64,000 bases of DNA from Rhodoferax ferrireducens (GTDB lineage Bacteria; Pseudomonadota; Gammaproteobacteria; Burkholderiales; Burkholderiaceae_C): the NCBI GenBank assembly GCA_002083775.1, contig MTEI01000005.1, forward strand, positions 62,001-126,000, read 5' to 3'. Below are positions 1 to 7,673 of the stretch, in pieces. Made by a program: the position numbers and the translations under genes. A model generated the notes under the pieces. It was not told the origin of the DNA and made no database searches. It saw only the letters and a program-made list of their open reading frames with translations. Within the stretch, counting starts at the first letter, position 1; each line of letters starts with the position of its first letter.

Positions 1-554
1 CGGTGACCACCACCGAATACTCGGGCTCCATCGGCGTACCAGTACCCAGCACCTGGCTGAAATTGCTCGACGATGAAGGCAACGACTCCGCGCCTGGCGA
101 ACCTGGCGAGATCGCCATCAAGGGCCCGCAGGTGATGGCGGGTTACTGGCAGCGCCCGGACGAGACCGCCAAGGTGATGACGCCCGATGGCTACTTCAAG
201 TCCGGCGACATCGGGGTGATGGACGAGCGTGGTTTTTTCAAGATCGTCGACCGCAAAAAAGACATGATTCTGGTGAGTGGCTTCAATGTTTACCCCAATG
301 AGGTGGAAGACGTGGTTTCGCAAATGCCTGGCGTGATGGAATGCGCCTGTGTTGGCGTGCCTGACGACAAGTCGGGTGAGGCGGTCAAACTGGTGATCGT
401 CAAAAAGGACCCCAACCTCACCGAAGCCCAGGTACGCGCCTACTGCAAGGACAACATGACGGGTTACAAGCACCCCAAAGTGATTGAATTCCGTACCGAT
501 TTGCCTAAAACACCGGTGGGTAAAATCCTGCGGCGCGAATTGCGCGGCAAATAA
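1..554 (+). CDS. fadD: Long-chain acyl-CoA ligase (FadD-like), C-terminal part
   Basis: The window opens inside this gene, so only about the last 183 residues are present. They form the C-terminal part of an AMP-forming acyl-CoA synthetase, which activates fatty acids to acyl-CoA through an acyl-adenylate. Visible motifs are GYFKSGDIG, the hinge [11 protein letters not shown], the [10 protein letters not shown] motif and the terminal [13 protein letters not shown], which holds the catalytic lysine of the mobile C-terminal domain. The match is to FadD-type long-chain ligases rather than acetyl-CoA synthetase. The next gene starts 10 bp after the stop and may be co-transcribed. Substrate range cannot be judged from the fragment. 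Confidence 0.88.
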   Translation, partial: VTTTEYSGSIGVPVPSTWLKLLDDEGNDSAPGEPGEIAIKGPQVMAGYWQRPDETAKVMTPDGYFKSGDIGVMDERGFFKIVDRKKDMILVSGFNVYPNEVEDVVSQMPGVMECACVGVPDDKSGEAVKLVIVKKDPNLTEAQVRAYCKDNMTGYKHPKVIEFRTDLPKTPVGKILRRELRGK

Positions 555-564
555 AGGATTTCCG

Positions 565-1323
565 TTGACCACACTCGCCATCGTCAGTGCCCTGCTGGAT
601 GAACAAAAAGGACTTCTGGACCAACTGCAACAACCGATTAAACGTGTGCGTGCCGGGCGCACTTTCTGGTGTGGTCAGTGGGGTGGGCATGATGTGGTGC
701 TGGTGCTTTCCAAAGTGGGCAAGGTCGCGGCGGCGAGCACCACCGCGACCCTGATTGAAGCATTTGGTGTCGAGCGGGTGCTGTTCACCGGGGTGGCGGG
801 GGGCATTGGGGATGGTGTCAAGGTGGGAGATGTGGTGGTAGCTGACGCCTTTATCCAGCACGACATGGACTCCGGGCCGCTGTTTCCGCGTTACGAAATT
901 CCGCTGTACGGGCGTGCCACGCTGGATTGCGATGCCAGCTTGTCTGCTATTTTATTTGAAGCAGTTAACACAGGTTTGATGGGGGTTGGCGACCATTTCC
1001 ATCGAACAAATTTACTGGAGGCGCCGAACGTGCATCGCGGCCTGATTGCCAGTGGCGACCAGTTTGTTTGCGACCCGTCAGACGTGGCGTGCATGCGTGC
1101 CGACCTGCACCTGGCAGGCCATCAACCCCTGGCGGTGGAGATGGAGGGTGCGGCGGTGGCGCAGGTGTGTTTTGACTACGGTATTCCGTTTGCGGCGGTG
1201 CGCACCATTTCAGACCGGGCGGACGCGCAGGCACACATGGATTTCTCGGCGTTTGTGCAACAGGTGGCCAGCCCTTACGCCTTGGCGATTGTCTCGCAGT
1301 TTATGCAAACGCTTCCAAAATAA
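565..1323 (+). CDS. mtnN: 5'-methylthioadenosine/S-adenosylhomocysteine nucleosidase
   Basis: Predicted 252-residue nucleosidase that hydrolyses methylthioadenosine and S-adenosylhomocysteine to adenine plus the thioribose or homocysteine sugar, in methionine salvage. The TTG at 565 is chosen because AAAGGA lies just upstream and the family's N-terminus (TLAIVSALLDEQ) begins there. An in-frame ATG at 484 lies inside the previous gene and is unlikely. Family signatures are VAGGIGDGVKVGDVVVA in the middle, VEMEGAA (catalytic glutamate region) and RTISDRAD (catalytic aspartate) near the C-terminus. A segment around 950-985, before NVHRGLIASGDQF, is A/T-rich and lengthens a variable loop; it may be a decayed copy of the dispersed element. 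The stop codon touches the element at 1321. Confidence 0.85.
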   Translation: MTTLAIVSALLDEQKGLLDQLQQPIKRVRAGRTFWCGQWGGHDVVLVLSKVGKVAAASTTATLIEAFGVERVLFTGVAGGIGDGVKVGDVVVADAFIQHDMDSGPLFPRYEIPLYGRATLDCDASLSAILFEAVNTGLMGVGDHFHRTNLLEAPNVHRGLIASGDQFVCDPSDVACMRADLHLAGHQPLAVEMEGAAVAQVCFDYGIPFAAVRTISDRADAQAHMDFSAFVQQVASPYALAIVSQFMQTLPK

Positions 1324-1370
1324 TAGCTACTAGCCCTTATTCTATAAGGGCTAGAGGCCTATTTTACTTA
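1321..1370 (+). repeat. Dispersed palindromic element, copy 1 (intergenic, likely two-way terminator)
   Basis: The element fills the whole spacer between the convergent nucleosidase and corA genes. Arms CTAGCCCTTAT (1330-1340) and ATAAGGGCTAG (1344-1354) pair perfectly over 11 bp around a TCT loop. They are preceded by AATAGCTA and followed by AGGCCTATTTTAC. The hairpin with T-rich flanks could terminate transcription from both sides, and the corA stop codon lies within the 3' flank. This is the cleanest copy in the window and a good reference for the others. Confidence 0.85.
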
Positions 1371-2350
1371 AGCCAGCCGCGGTGCCGGAAGTACCACATG
1401 GGCCCTAGCGCGCTGGCCAGCATCACCATCAGGGCATAGGGGTAGCCCAGCGCCCAATCCAGTTCGGGCATGTACTTGAAGTTCATGCCGTACAAGCTGG
1501 CAATCAAGGTGGGTGGCAGCAGCGCCACGCTGGCCACGGAGAAGATCTTGATGATCTTGTTCTGGTTGATGTTGATGAAACCCACGGTGGCGTCCATCAA
1601 GAAGTTGATCTTGTCGAACAGGAACGCGGTATGGGAGTCCAGCGAGTCCATGTCACGCAGAATCTGTCGGGCTTCCTCAAACTGCTCGCCGTTGAGCATC
1701 TTGCTGCGCACCATGAAGCTCACCGCGCGGCGGGTGTCCATCACATTGCGGCGAATTCGCCCACTCATGTCTTCATGGCGGGCAATGGCACCCAGCACTT
1801 CACCGGCCAGCGCATCGGTCATGTCACCTGACAACACTTTTTTGCTGACTTTTTCCAGCTCGTCGTAAATTTCTTCCAGCGTGTCGGCGGAATACTCGGC
1901 GTCTGCGTCAAACAGTTTGAGCAGGACCTCCTTGGCGTCTTCAATCAGCCCGGGCGCACGCCGAGCCCGCATGCGCAACAGCCTGAACACGGGTACATCT
2001 TCGTCATGGATGGAAAAAAGCACCCCTTTGCTTTTGAGTTCATCGTTGTCGGTATTGAGGATGAAGGCCACCCGCACCGTATGCGGTTCGTCGTCATCTG
2101 CTACCAAAAAGTCACTACGTATATGCAACTCGCCATTATCTTCCTTGTAAAAGCGGGCGGACTCTTCGATGTCCTCGTCCATCGCATCTTCGGGAATCGA
2201 CAGGCCGTAGTACTGTTTGATCCAGCGCTTTTCTTCCGGTGTGGGGGACTCCAGATCAACCCAGATTGGCTGGAAGCGTGACAGCTCCTCCATCGATTCA
2301 ATCTCTTCCTGGAACAGGCGGCCGTTGGCAAGGGTGAAGATGTTGAGCAT
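1364..2350 (-). CDS. corA: CorA-family magnesium/cobalt transporter
   Basis: A 328-residue inner-membrane divalent-cation channel. The long N-terminal cytoplasmic part is acidic and helical (about residues 1-265). The last 65 residues hold two membrane helices, with the family signature YGMNF at the end of the first, which is the CorA selectivity motif. The basic tail FRHRGWLK is also typical. GGGAGTGAG precedes the ATG, supporting the start. The gene is convergent with the nucleosidase and diverges from hpf across a 330-bp spacer. Magnesium or cobalt as substrate is inferred from the family. Confidence 0.92.
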   Translation of the reverse strand: MLNIFTLANGRLFQEEIESMEELSRFQPIWVDLESPTPEEKRWIKQYYGLSIPEDAMDEDIEESARFYKEDNGELHIRSDFLVADDDEPHTVRVAFILNTDNDELKSKGVLFSIHDEDVPVFRLLRMRARRAPGLIEDAKEVLLKLFDADAEYSADTLEEIYDELEKVSKKVLSGDMTDALAGEVLGAIARHEDMSGRIRRNVMDTRRAVSFMVRSKMLNGEQFEEARQILRDMDSLDSHTAFLFDKINFLMDATVGFININQNKIIKIFSVASVALLPPTLIASLYGMNFKYMPELDWALGYPYALMVMLASALGPMWYFRHRGWLK

Positions 2351-2680
2351 ACGCTCACTCCCAAAATAAACAAGGCATCAAAAAAAGGGGGATGTTGGGG
2401 AGGCTTCCAACCCCGGATGCTTGTTTTGGGGTCGAAAGCTACCGACTAGGGTAGGTTTCCAAGGTAGTGAATCCGTCTGTTAAAACCTTAAGATTATGGC
2501 ACCGGGCAGGGTCTTTGGACAAGTTTTGGCAGGCAAGTCCTGATGCTGTTGCAGTGCAGCATGGAAAAACATTGCAAGAAATGAATCGCCGGGGCATAGT
2601 GTGATTAACCATTCAATTCGATCATCCTGTTGTCGGCATCGTGCTGGCGACTCTCTCAACCAAGCTGTAGGAGGCTTTTT
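2351..2680. other. Intergenic region between divergent corA and hpf
   Basis: A 330-bp spacer that should carry the promoters of both genes. A small inverted repeat (ATGCTG at 2543-2548, CAGCAT at 2557-2562) and a strong Shine-Dalgarno TAGGAGG just before hpf are visible. I see no convincing sigma-70 or sigma-54 promoter match, no RNA gene and no credible small coding frame. Confidence 0.5.
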
Positions 2681-3010
2681 ATGAATTTGACAATCAGTGG
2701 TCACCACCTGGAGGTTACGCCGGCGCTGCGGTCGTATGTGACAAACAAACTTGACCGAATCAAGCGCCATTTCGACCAGGTGGTGGATGTCAAAGTTCTG
2801 TTAACCCTTGAAAACCAGAAAGAAAAGGAACGGCGTCAGAAAGCCGAATGCAACATCCACATCAAAGGCATAGAGTTGTTTGCCGAAAGTGCCCATGCCG
2901 ACCTGTATGCGGCGGTGGACGAACTGGTGGATAAGCTCGACCGTCAGGTGGTGCGCCACAAGGACCGCCTGCAATCGCATCATCATGATGCCGCCAAGCG
3001 CCTGATGTAA
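2681..3010 (+). CDS. hpf: Ribosome hibernation-promoting factor, short form
   Basis: A 109-residue HPF/YfiA-family protein that binds the 30S subunit and drives ribosome dimerisation in stationary phase. It starts [20 protein letters not shown], which is typical of the short form; the long form's C-terminal dimerisation domain is absent. A strong TAGGAGG sits about 6 bp upstream of the ATG. It is followed by a Rho-independent terminator and then ptsN-hprK, the usual downstream half of the rpoN (Ntr) cluster. In this genome rpoN itself is about 30 kb away. Confidence 0.93.
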   Translation: MNLTISGHHLEVTPALRSYVTNKLDRIKRHFDQVVDVKVLLTLENQKEKERRQKAECNIHIKGIELFAESAHADLYAAVDELVDKLDRQVVRHKDRLQSHHHDAAKRLM

Positions 3011-3025
3011 TTTAAACTCTGCCAG

Positions 3026-3054
3026 GCCGCCCGCTGGTGCGTGCGGCTTTTTTT
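3026..3054 (+). terminator. Rho-independent terminator after hpf
   Basis: GCCGC at 3026-3030 pairs with GCGGC at 3043-3047, with further inner pairing, followed directly by seven T residues (3048-3054). It should limit read-through from hpf into ptsN. Confidence 0.7.
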
Positions 3055-3080
3055 GCGTCCAATTTTTCAGGGTGCATAAT
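3053..3080 (+). promoter_or_regulatory. Candidate sigma-70 promoter for ptsN-hprK
   Basis: TTGCGT at 3053-3058 and CATAAT at 3075-3080 are separated by 16 bp, and the ptsN ATG lies 12 bp further on. Its position after the hpf terminator makes a separate promoter plausible. The call is by eye from two hexamers. Confidence 0.4.
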
Positions 3081-3092
3081 TCTGGGCCAATC

Positions 3093-3560
3093 ATGAACCG
3101 ACTTGCGTCTATCCTCACTGCCAATCATGTTCTTGTCCAGGTGGACATCTCCAGCAAGAAAAGAGCTTTTGAAGAAGCGGGCCTGCTGTTTGAAAACTTG
3201 CATGGCTTGAGCCGCGCGCTGGTCACCGACAGCCTGTTTTCCCGTGAGCGTCTGGGTTCAACTGGCCTGGGGCACGGCGTGGCCATTCCCCACGGGCGTA
3301 TCAAGGGCCTGAAGTCGCCCATGGCGGCGGTTTTTCAGCTGGCCCATCCCATCGGATTTGAAGCGCCAGACGAGTTGCCTGTGGGGTTGATGATTTTTCT
3401 GCTGGTGCCTGAGGCCGCGACGCAAAAGCACCTGGAAATTCTTTCCGAGATTGCCGAAATGCTCAGTGACGCTGACTTGCGGGAGAAGCTGATGGCCAGC
3501 CCCTCGGTGACGGACCTGCATGGGCTGATCACCAACTGGCAATCGGTTCAGTCGAATTAA
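3093..3560 (+). CDS. ptsN: PTS IIA-like nitrogen regulatory protein (EIIA-Ntr)
   Basis: A 155-residue EIIA domain of the fructose/nitrogen type, the phospho-acceptor of the nitrogen-linked phosphotransferase system, with regulatory rather than sugar-transport roles. The phosphorylated histidine lies in the motif HGVAIPHGRIKGL near residue 68. The ATG at 3093 is preferred to a GTG at 3072, which would overlap the -10 element. hprK follows 9 bp downstream, a pairing common in betaproteobacteria. Confidence 0.92.
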   Translation: MNRLASILTANHVLVQVDISSKKRAFEEAGLLFENLHGLSRALVTDSLFSRERLGSTGLGHGVAIPHGRIKGLKSPMAAVFQLAHPIGFEAPDELPVGLMIFLLVPEAATQKHLEILSEIAEMLSDADLREKLMASPSVTDLHGLITNWQSVQSN

Positions 3561-3569
3561 GCAGTTGCC

Positions 3570-4520
3570 TTGAAACCCACCGTTATCAGCGCTGACGTCC
3601 TGTTTGAGGCTTTTCGCGGTAATTTGCGCTGGGAGTGGGTGGCCGGTCTGGGTGCTTCAGAGCGGCGTTTTGATGAGGTGGCGGTGCGGGCTGCGCGCTC
3701 CGGCGCGGATCTGGTGGGCTACCTCAACTACATCCACCCTTACCGCGTTCAGATTCTGGGTGAGCGAGAGGTGGCTTATCTGACCAACGCCACGCCGGAG
3801 GATAGCATGCGGCGCATCGCCCGCATTGTCACGCTGGAGCCACCGGTGCTGATTTTGGCCGACGGCCAAATGGCACCCCCGGCGCTGATGTCGATGTGTG
3901 AGCGGGCCCAGATCCCCATGTTTGCCACCACCGGTTCGTCGGCCTTTGTGATTGACGTACTGCGCGCCTACCTGTCCAAGCACTTTGCCGACCGCTGCAC
4001 GATGCACGGCGTGTTCATGGATATTCTGGGTTTGGGGGTGATGATCACCGGCGAATCCGGCCTGGGCAAGAGTGAGCTGGGTCTGGAACTGATTTCACGC
4101 GGTAATGGCTTGGTGGCCGATGACGCGGTGGACCTGTACCGTATCAACCAGGACACCATCGAAGGGCGTTGTCCGGAATTGCTGTTGAACCTGCTGGAAG
4201 TGCGCGGCATCGGCCTGCTCGATATCCGCTGTATTTTTGGTGAGACCGCCGTGCGCCGCAAAAAGCGCCTGCAGTTGATTGTGCATCTGGTGCGCCGCGA
4301 AACCATGGAGCGTGATTACGAGCGCATTCCTTATGAGCCGCTGACCCAGGATGTGCTGGATGTGCCGGTGCGCAAGGTGGTGATTCAGGTGGTGGCGGGT
4401 CGCAATATCGCCGTGCTGGTGGAGGCCGCTGTGCGCAACACCATTCTGCAGATTCGCGGTGTAGATACTTACAAGGAATTTGTCGAACGCCATCGCAAGG
4501 CGATGGGCGACAACAGCTAG
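3570..4520 (+). CDS. hprK: HPr kinase/phosphorylase
   Basis: A 316-residue bifunctional enzyme that phosphorylates and dephosphorylates a serine of HPr, using ATP or pyrophosphate. The Walker A motif GESGLGKS lies near residue 158, followed by the catalytic segment [11 protein letters not shown] and the HprK signature around [11 protein letters not shown]. It starts with TTG at 3570, nine bases after the ptsN stop. In this order the kinase usually serves regulatory PTS control rather than sugar uptake. The 3' end overlaps the convergent fur gene by 4 bp. Confidence 0.92.
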   Translation: MKPTVISADVLFEAFRGNLRWEWVAGLGASERRFDEVAVRAARSGADLVGYLNYIHPYRVQILGEREVAYLTNATPEDSMRRIARIVTLEPPVLILADGQMAPPALMSMCERAQIPMFATTGSSAFVIDVLRAYLSKHFADRCTMHGVFMDILGLGVMITGESGLGKSELGLELISRGNGLVADDAVDLYRINQDTIEGRCPELLLNLLEVRGIGLLDIRCIFGETAVRRKKRLQLIVHLVRRETMERDYERIPYEPLTQDVLDVPVRKVVIQVVAGRNIAVLVEAAVRNTILQIRGVDTYKEFVERHRKAMGDNS

Positions 4521-4951
4521 TCCGGTTTGCGCCGGTGCTCGCAGTTGTCGCGCACGCAGTGGGCGTACAGGCTCAAGGCGTGGTCGGCAATGGCAAAGCC
4601 CTTCTCTTTGGCCACCGCGGTTTGCCGCTGCTCAATCTGGGCGTCAAAAAACTCTTCGACCCGACCGCAATCCAGGCACACCAGATGGTCGTGATGTTGG
4701 CCTTCATTGAGCTCGTACACCGCTTTGCCGCTCTCAAAATGGCTGCGCGACAGGATGTCGGCCTGCTCAAATTGTGCCAACACCCGGTAAACCGTGGCCA
4801 GACCCACATCCGAGCGCTCTTCCATCAACACCCGGAACACGTCTTCTGCTGTCATGTGCCGACGAATACCTTTCTGGAAAATCTCCAGGATTTTCAGCCG
4901 GGGTAACGTGGCTTTCAGCCCTGTGCTTTTGAGTTCATCAATCTTGGTCAT
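4517..4951 (-). CDS. fur: Ferric uptake regulator Fur
   Basis: A 144-residue metal-dependent repressor of iron-uptake genes. The N-terminal winged helix (about residues 1-85, including [15 protein letters not shown] and [16 protein letters not shown]) is followed by the metal-binding and dimer domain, with [16 protein letters not shown] (histidine cluster and CxxC) and a terminal CxxxxC (CVRDNC). Fur, rather than Zur or PerR, is suggested by sequence and by the conserved fur-bamE-dapB context. It is divergent from bamE over a 97-bp spacer. Confidence 0.93.
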   Translation of the reverse strand: MTKIDELKSTGLKATLPRLKILEIFQKGIRRHMTAEDVFRVLMEERSDVGLATVYRVLAQFEQADILSRSHFESGKAVYELNEGQHHDHLVCLDCGRVEEFFDAQIEQRQTAVAKEKGFAIADHALSLYAHCVRDNCEHRRKPD

Positions 4952-5048
4952 ACAGGTTTTCCGGTTGCCAGTAGGGTTGCCGTGCTGCGCGCCTTTCGTT
5001 TAAAAGCTGCCAGTACAATGAACGGATCATATCGTCGCGGCTTGTTCT

Positions 5049-5600
5049 ATGTCTGATTTCATCGTTCGTTGTGTCTGCTGGAGTGCGCTTGGCGCCACTG
5101 CGGTTGCGCTGTCTGCCTGCAGCTCCGTGGATGGCGCCAGCAACCGGCTGGTGAGTATGGTCACACCCTACAAAATTGACATCGTCCAGGGTAATTTTGT
5201 CTCGCGTGAGCAGGTTGACGCGCTCAAGAACGGCATGAGCCGTGGTCAGGTCAAGAATATTCTGGGAACACCCTTGCTCACCGATGTGTTCCATGCGGAC
5301 CGCTGGGATTACGTCTTTACTTTCAAGCGGCAAGGGGTGGAGACCCAAGCGCGCAAGGTCACGGTGTTTTTCAAGGATGATGTGCTGGCGCGGGTGGAGG
5401 CTGATCCGCTGCCCACCGAAGCTGAGTTTGTCGCCTCCCTGGATTCTGGTCGCAACTCAGGTCCGGTGCCCGTGCTGGAAATGTCCCCTGAGAGTTTGAA
5501 GGCTGCAATCAAACCAGCGCAGGCAGCCCCTGCTGCGCCACCCAAAGCGATGGTGGTGCCGCCTGACAGCTACCCCCCACTCGAAGCGCCCGCACGTTAG
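5049..5600 (+). CDS. bamE: Outer-membrane assembly lipoprotein BamE (SmpA/OmlA)
   Basis: A 183-residue lipoprotein of the beta-barrel assembly complex at the inner face of the outer membrane. The signal peptide ends in a lipobox (LSAC, lipidated Cys near residue 24). The SmpA/OmlA domain spans roughly residues 40-115, with the conserved YKIDIVQGNFVSREQV and LGTPLLTDVFHADRWDYVF segments. The C-terminal 60 residues are Pro/Ala-rich and longer than in E. coli BamE. A TACAAT at 5014-5019 is a possible -10 box. dapB follows 9 bp downstream. Confidence 0.9.
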   Translation: MSDFIVRCVCWSALGATAVALSACSSVDGASNRLVSMVTPYKIDIVQGNFVSREQVDALKNGMSRGQVKNILGTPLLTDVFHADRWDYVFTFKRQGVETQARKVTVFFKDDVLARVEADPLPTEAEFVASLDSGRNSGPVPVLEMSPESLKAAIKPAQAAPAAPPKAMVVPPDSYPPLEAPAR

Positions 5601-5609
5601 AAGGTCCGC

Positions 5610-6425
5610 ATGAGCGATGCCATCCTCCACCGTATTAGTGTGGCCGGTGCCAGTGGCCGCATGGGCCGGATGCTGGTTGAAGCGGTTTCACGGGCCGACG
5701 ATTGCCGGCTCAGCGGCGCGTTGGACTTACCCGGCAGCCCGGCCATTGGCCTCGATCCGGCCGCGTTCATCGGTCTGAGCAGCGGGATTGCCATCACCTC
5801 GGATCTGGCCACGGGCCTGAGCAATACCGACGCGTTGATCGATTTCACCCGCCCCGAAGGCACGCTGGCCCATCTGCAGGTGTGCCGCCAACTGGGTGTC
5901 AATCTGGTGATCGGCACCACCGGCTTCACCGAGGCACAAAAAGCCCAGATTGCCGCGGCCGCGCAAGACATTGCCATCGTCATGGCGCCCAACATGAGTG
6001 TGGGCGTGAATGTGACCCTGAAGCTGCTGGAAATGGCCGCCAAGGCGCTGTCCACTGGCTACGACATCGAAATCATTGAAGCGCACCACCGCCACAAGGT
6101 GGATGCGCCCTCTGGCACGGCACTCAAAATGGGCGAAGTGATTGCGACAGCTCTGGGGCGTGATCTGAAAGATTGCGCCGTCTACGCCCGCCAAGGCGTC
6201 ACGGGCGAACGCGACCCGTCTTCCATCGGTTTTGCCACCATTCGCGGCGGTGACATCGTGGGTGACCACACGGTGCTGTTTGCTGGCACCGGAGAACGCA
6301 TCGAGATTTCGCACAAGTCATCGAGCCGCGTCAGTTACGCGCAGGGCAGCCTGCGGGCCGTGCGTTTCCTGCACGGGCGCAAGGCCGGTCTGTTCGACAT
6401 GGCTGACGTGCTCAACCTGAAATGA
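5610..6425 (+). CDS. dapB: 4-hydroxy-tetrahydrodipicolinate reductase
   Basis: A 271-residue enzyme that uses NAD(P)H to reduce hydroxy-tetrahydrodipicolinate in the diaminopimelate/lysine pathway, supplying peptidoglycan cross-links. The N-terminal nucleotide-binding signature [10 protein letters not shown] and the DapB signature [15 protein letters not shown] (catalytic His and Lys) are both present. The AGAAGG ribosome site lies before the ATG. Its stop overlaps the exbB start by 4 bp (ATGA), implying translational coupling. Confidence 0.95.
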   Translation: MSDAILHRISVAGASGRMGRMLVEAVSRADDCRLSGALDLPGSPAIGLDPAAFIGLSSGIAITSDLATGLSNTDALIDFTRPEGTLAHLQVCRQLGVNLVIGTTGFTEAQKAQIAAAAQDIAIVMAPNMSVGVNVTLKLLEMAAKALSTGYDIEIIEAHHRHKVDAPSGTALKMGEVIATALGRDLKDCAVYARQGVTGERDPSSIGFATIRGGDIVGDHTVLFAGTGERIEISHKSSSRVSYAQGSLRAVRFLHGRKAGLFDMADVLNLK

Positions 6426-7072
6426 ACCTGGCGCAGTTTTTCTGGCAAGGTGATACGCTGGCACGCGGTGTGGCGCTGCTGCTGCTGGCCATGTCGGTCA
6501 GCAGCTGGGTTGTGATTTTGTGGAAAGCCTGGTTGTTACACCGTGCCAGCCGCGATGTGGACCGTTGTATTGCCGTCTTCTGGCAATCCGGCAACGTTGA
6601 GGACGCCACCCAAAAAATCAAGGCTTTTGACCGTGAAGCCCTTGTGCTACCTATGGTTGAAGCTACAAAACTAGAAGCAAGCAACACGCTGGCCGGTGCA
6701 GGTGGTCTGGAGACCCAGCTCACCCGGGTGCTGCGCAACGCGCTGCATGTGTCGCTGACCAAGCTGCAGCATGGCCAGGTGTTGCTGGCCACCGTGGGTG
6801 CCACTGCCCCGTTTGTCGGCCTGCTCGGCACGGTCTGGGGCATCTACCACGCGCTGATCGGCATCGCCTCGGCCGGTCAGGTCACCATTGACCAAATCTC
6901 CGGCCCAGTGGGCGAGGCGCTGATCATGACTGCAGCCGGCCTGGCGGTGGCGATTCCGGCGGTGCTGGCTTACAACGTGCTCGGGCGTGCAGTGGCGCGT
7001 ATCGAGGCCGAGCTGGAAGGTTTTGCCCGTGACCTGCGTGAGCTGGTGGGCAACGCCAGTGCGCAGATTTAA
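6422..7072 (+). CDS. exbB: ExbB/TolQ-family proton channel subunit
   Basis: A 216-residue MotA/TolQ/ExbB-type inner-membrane protein. One N-terminal helix (about residues 17-37) and two C-terminal helices (about 120-145 and 160-185) frame the family motif [19 protein letters not shown]. With the adjacent ExbD-like protein it should harvest proton-motive force to energise outer-membrane receptors or envelope processes. ExbB is preferred over TolQ because no tolA, tolB or pal follow. Residues about 68-88 ([19 protein letters not shown]) are encoded by a dispersed element, in the cytoplasmic loop. Confidence 0.82.
   Translation: MNLAQFFWQGDTLARGVALLLLAMSVSSWVVILWKAWLLHRASRDVDRCIAVFWQSGNVEDATQKIKAFDREALVLPMVEATKLEASNTLAGAGGLETQLTRVLRNALHVSLTKLQHGQVLLATVGATAPFVGLLGTVWGIYHALIGIASAGQVTIDQISGPVGEALIMTAAGLAVAIPAVLAYNVLGRAVARIEAELEGFARDLRELVGNASAQI
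6625..6683 (-). repeat. Dispersed palindromic element, copy inside exbB
   Basis: Read on the minus strand it contains GTAGCACAAGGGCTTCACGG followed by TCAAAA. It shares a 12-base identical run (AGCACAAGGGCT) with the rpoN copy and the same AGCT start. It stays in frame with exbB on the opposite strand. Left arm degenerate. Confidence 0.55.
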
Positions 7073-7087
7073 GCCAGGCTGAGCATC

Positions 7088-7561
7088 ATGTCGTTTGGCC
7101 GCCTTGACCGCAGCTCGGGCGCACCACCCATGAGCGACATCAACATGACGCCGCTGATCGACGTGATGCTGGTGCTGGTGGTGATCTTCATCATCACCGC
7201 GCCTTTGCTGGCCAGTTCCATCAAACTTGACCTGCCCAAAACCGACGCCGCCAAAGCAAGCGAGGTGCCCAAGGCCGTGCTGGTGGTGGTGGACGCTGCC
7301 GGGCAGACGTTTCTGAACGACCACCCGGTGTCGCTGGGCGAGTTGGCCCGGCAGTTTGCGACCGCGCAGCAGTCCAACCCCGACACCGAAGTGCAATTGC
7401 GCGCCGACACGGCTGTGCCCTATGGCCGCATAGTGGAGGTGATGGGTGCCGCGCAAAAGGCGGGTCTGAACCGCATCGGCTTTATCGCCGACAACCCGAC
7501 GACCGCCGCGGCGACAGCAGTACCGCCGTCGCCTGCCGAACCGGCAACGCGCAAACCCTAA
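7088..7561 (+). CDS. exbD: ExbD/TolR-family energy-transducing protein
   Basis: A 157-residue biopolymer transport protein. A short cytoplasmic N-terminus with the family signature [22 protein letters not shown] contains the membrane-embedded aspartate needed for proton coupling, and a periplasmic domain follows. The C-terminal 20 residues are Ala/Pro/Thr-rich. It starts 15 bp after exbB and is clearly its partner; leuS follows after about 110 bp. Confidence 0.85.
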   Translation: MSFGRLDRSSGAPPMSDINMTPLIDVMLVLVVIFIITAPLLASSIKLDLPKTDAAKASEVPKAVLVVVDAAGQTFLNDHPVSLGELARQFATAQQSNPDTEVQLRADTAVPYGRIVEVMGAAQKAGLNRIGFIADNPTTAAATAVPPSPAEPATRKP

Positions 7562-7673
7562 AATCGGCGCCAAGCCTATCTGGTGCGCCTTGCGCGCCGG
7601 AGCGGGCAACAACACGGCCTTATCCCAGTTACCTCACGCTACTGCGGTGTTCAAGCCGCCACGATGGATCGTT

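Noticed and set aside
946..990. TGCTATTTTATTTGAAGCAG in the nucleosidase gene as an element copy
   Set aside because: Only the left-hand block is suggestive; the AAGGGCTA arm is missing. It is kept as a comment in the gene entry, not as a repeat.
2563..2582. TGGAAAAACATTGCAAG before hpf as a sigma-54 site
   Set aside because: GG and GC are 9 instead of 10 bases apart and the -24 block is poor.
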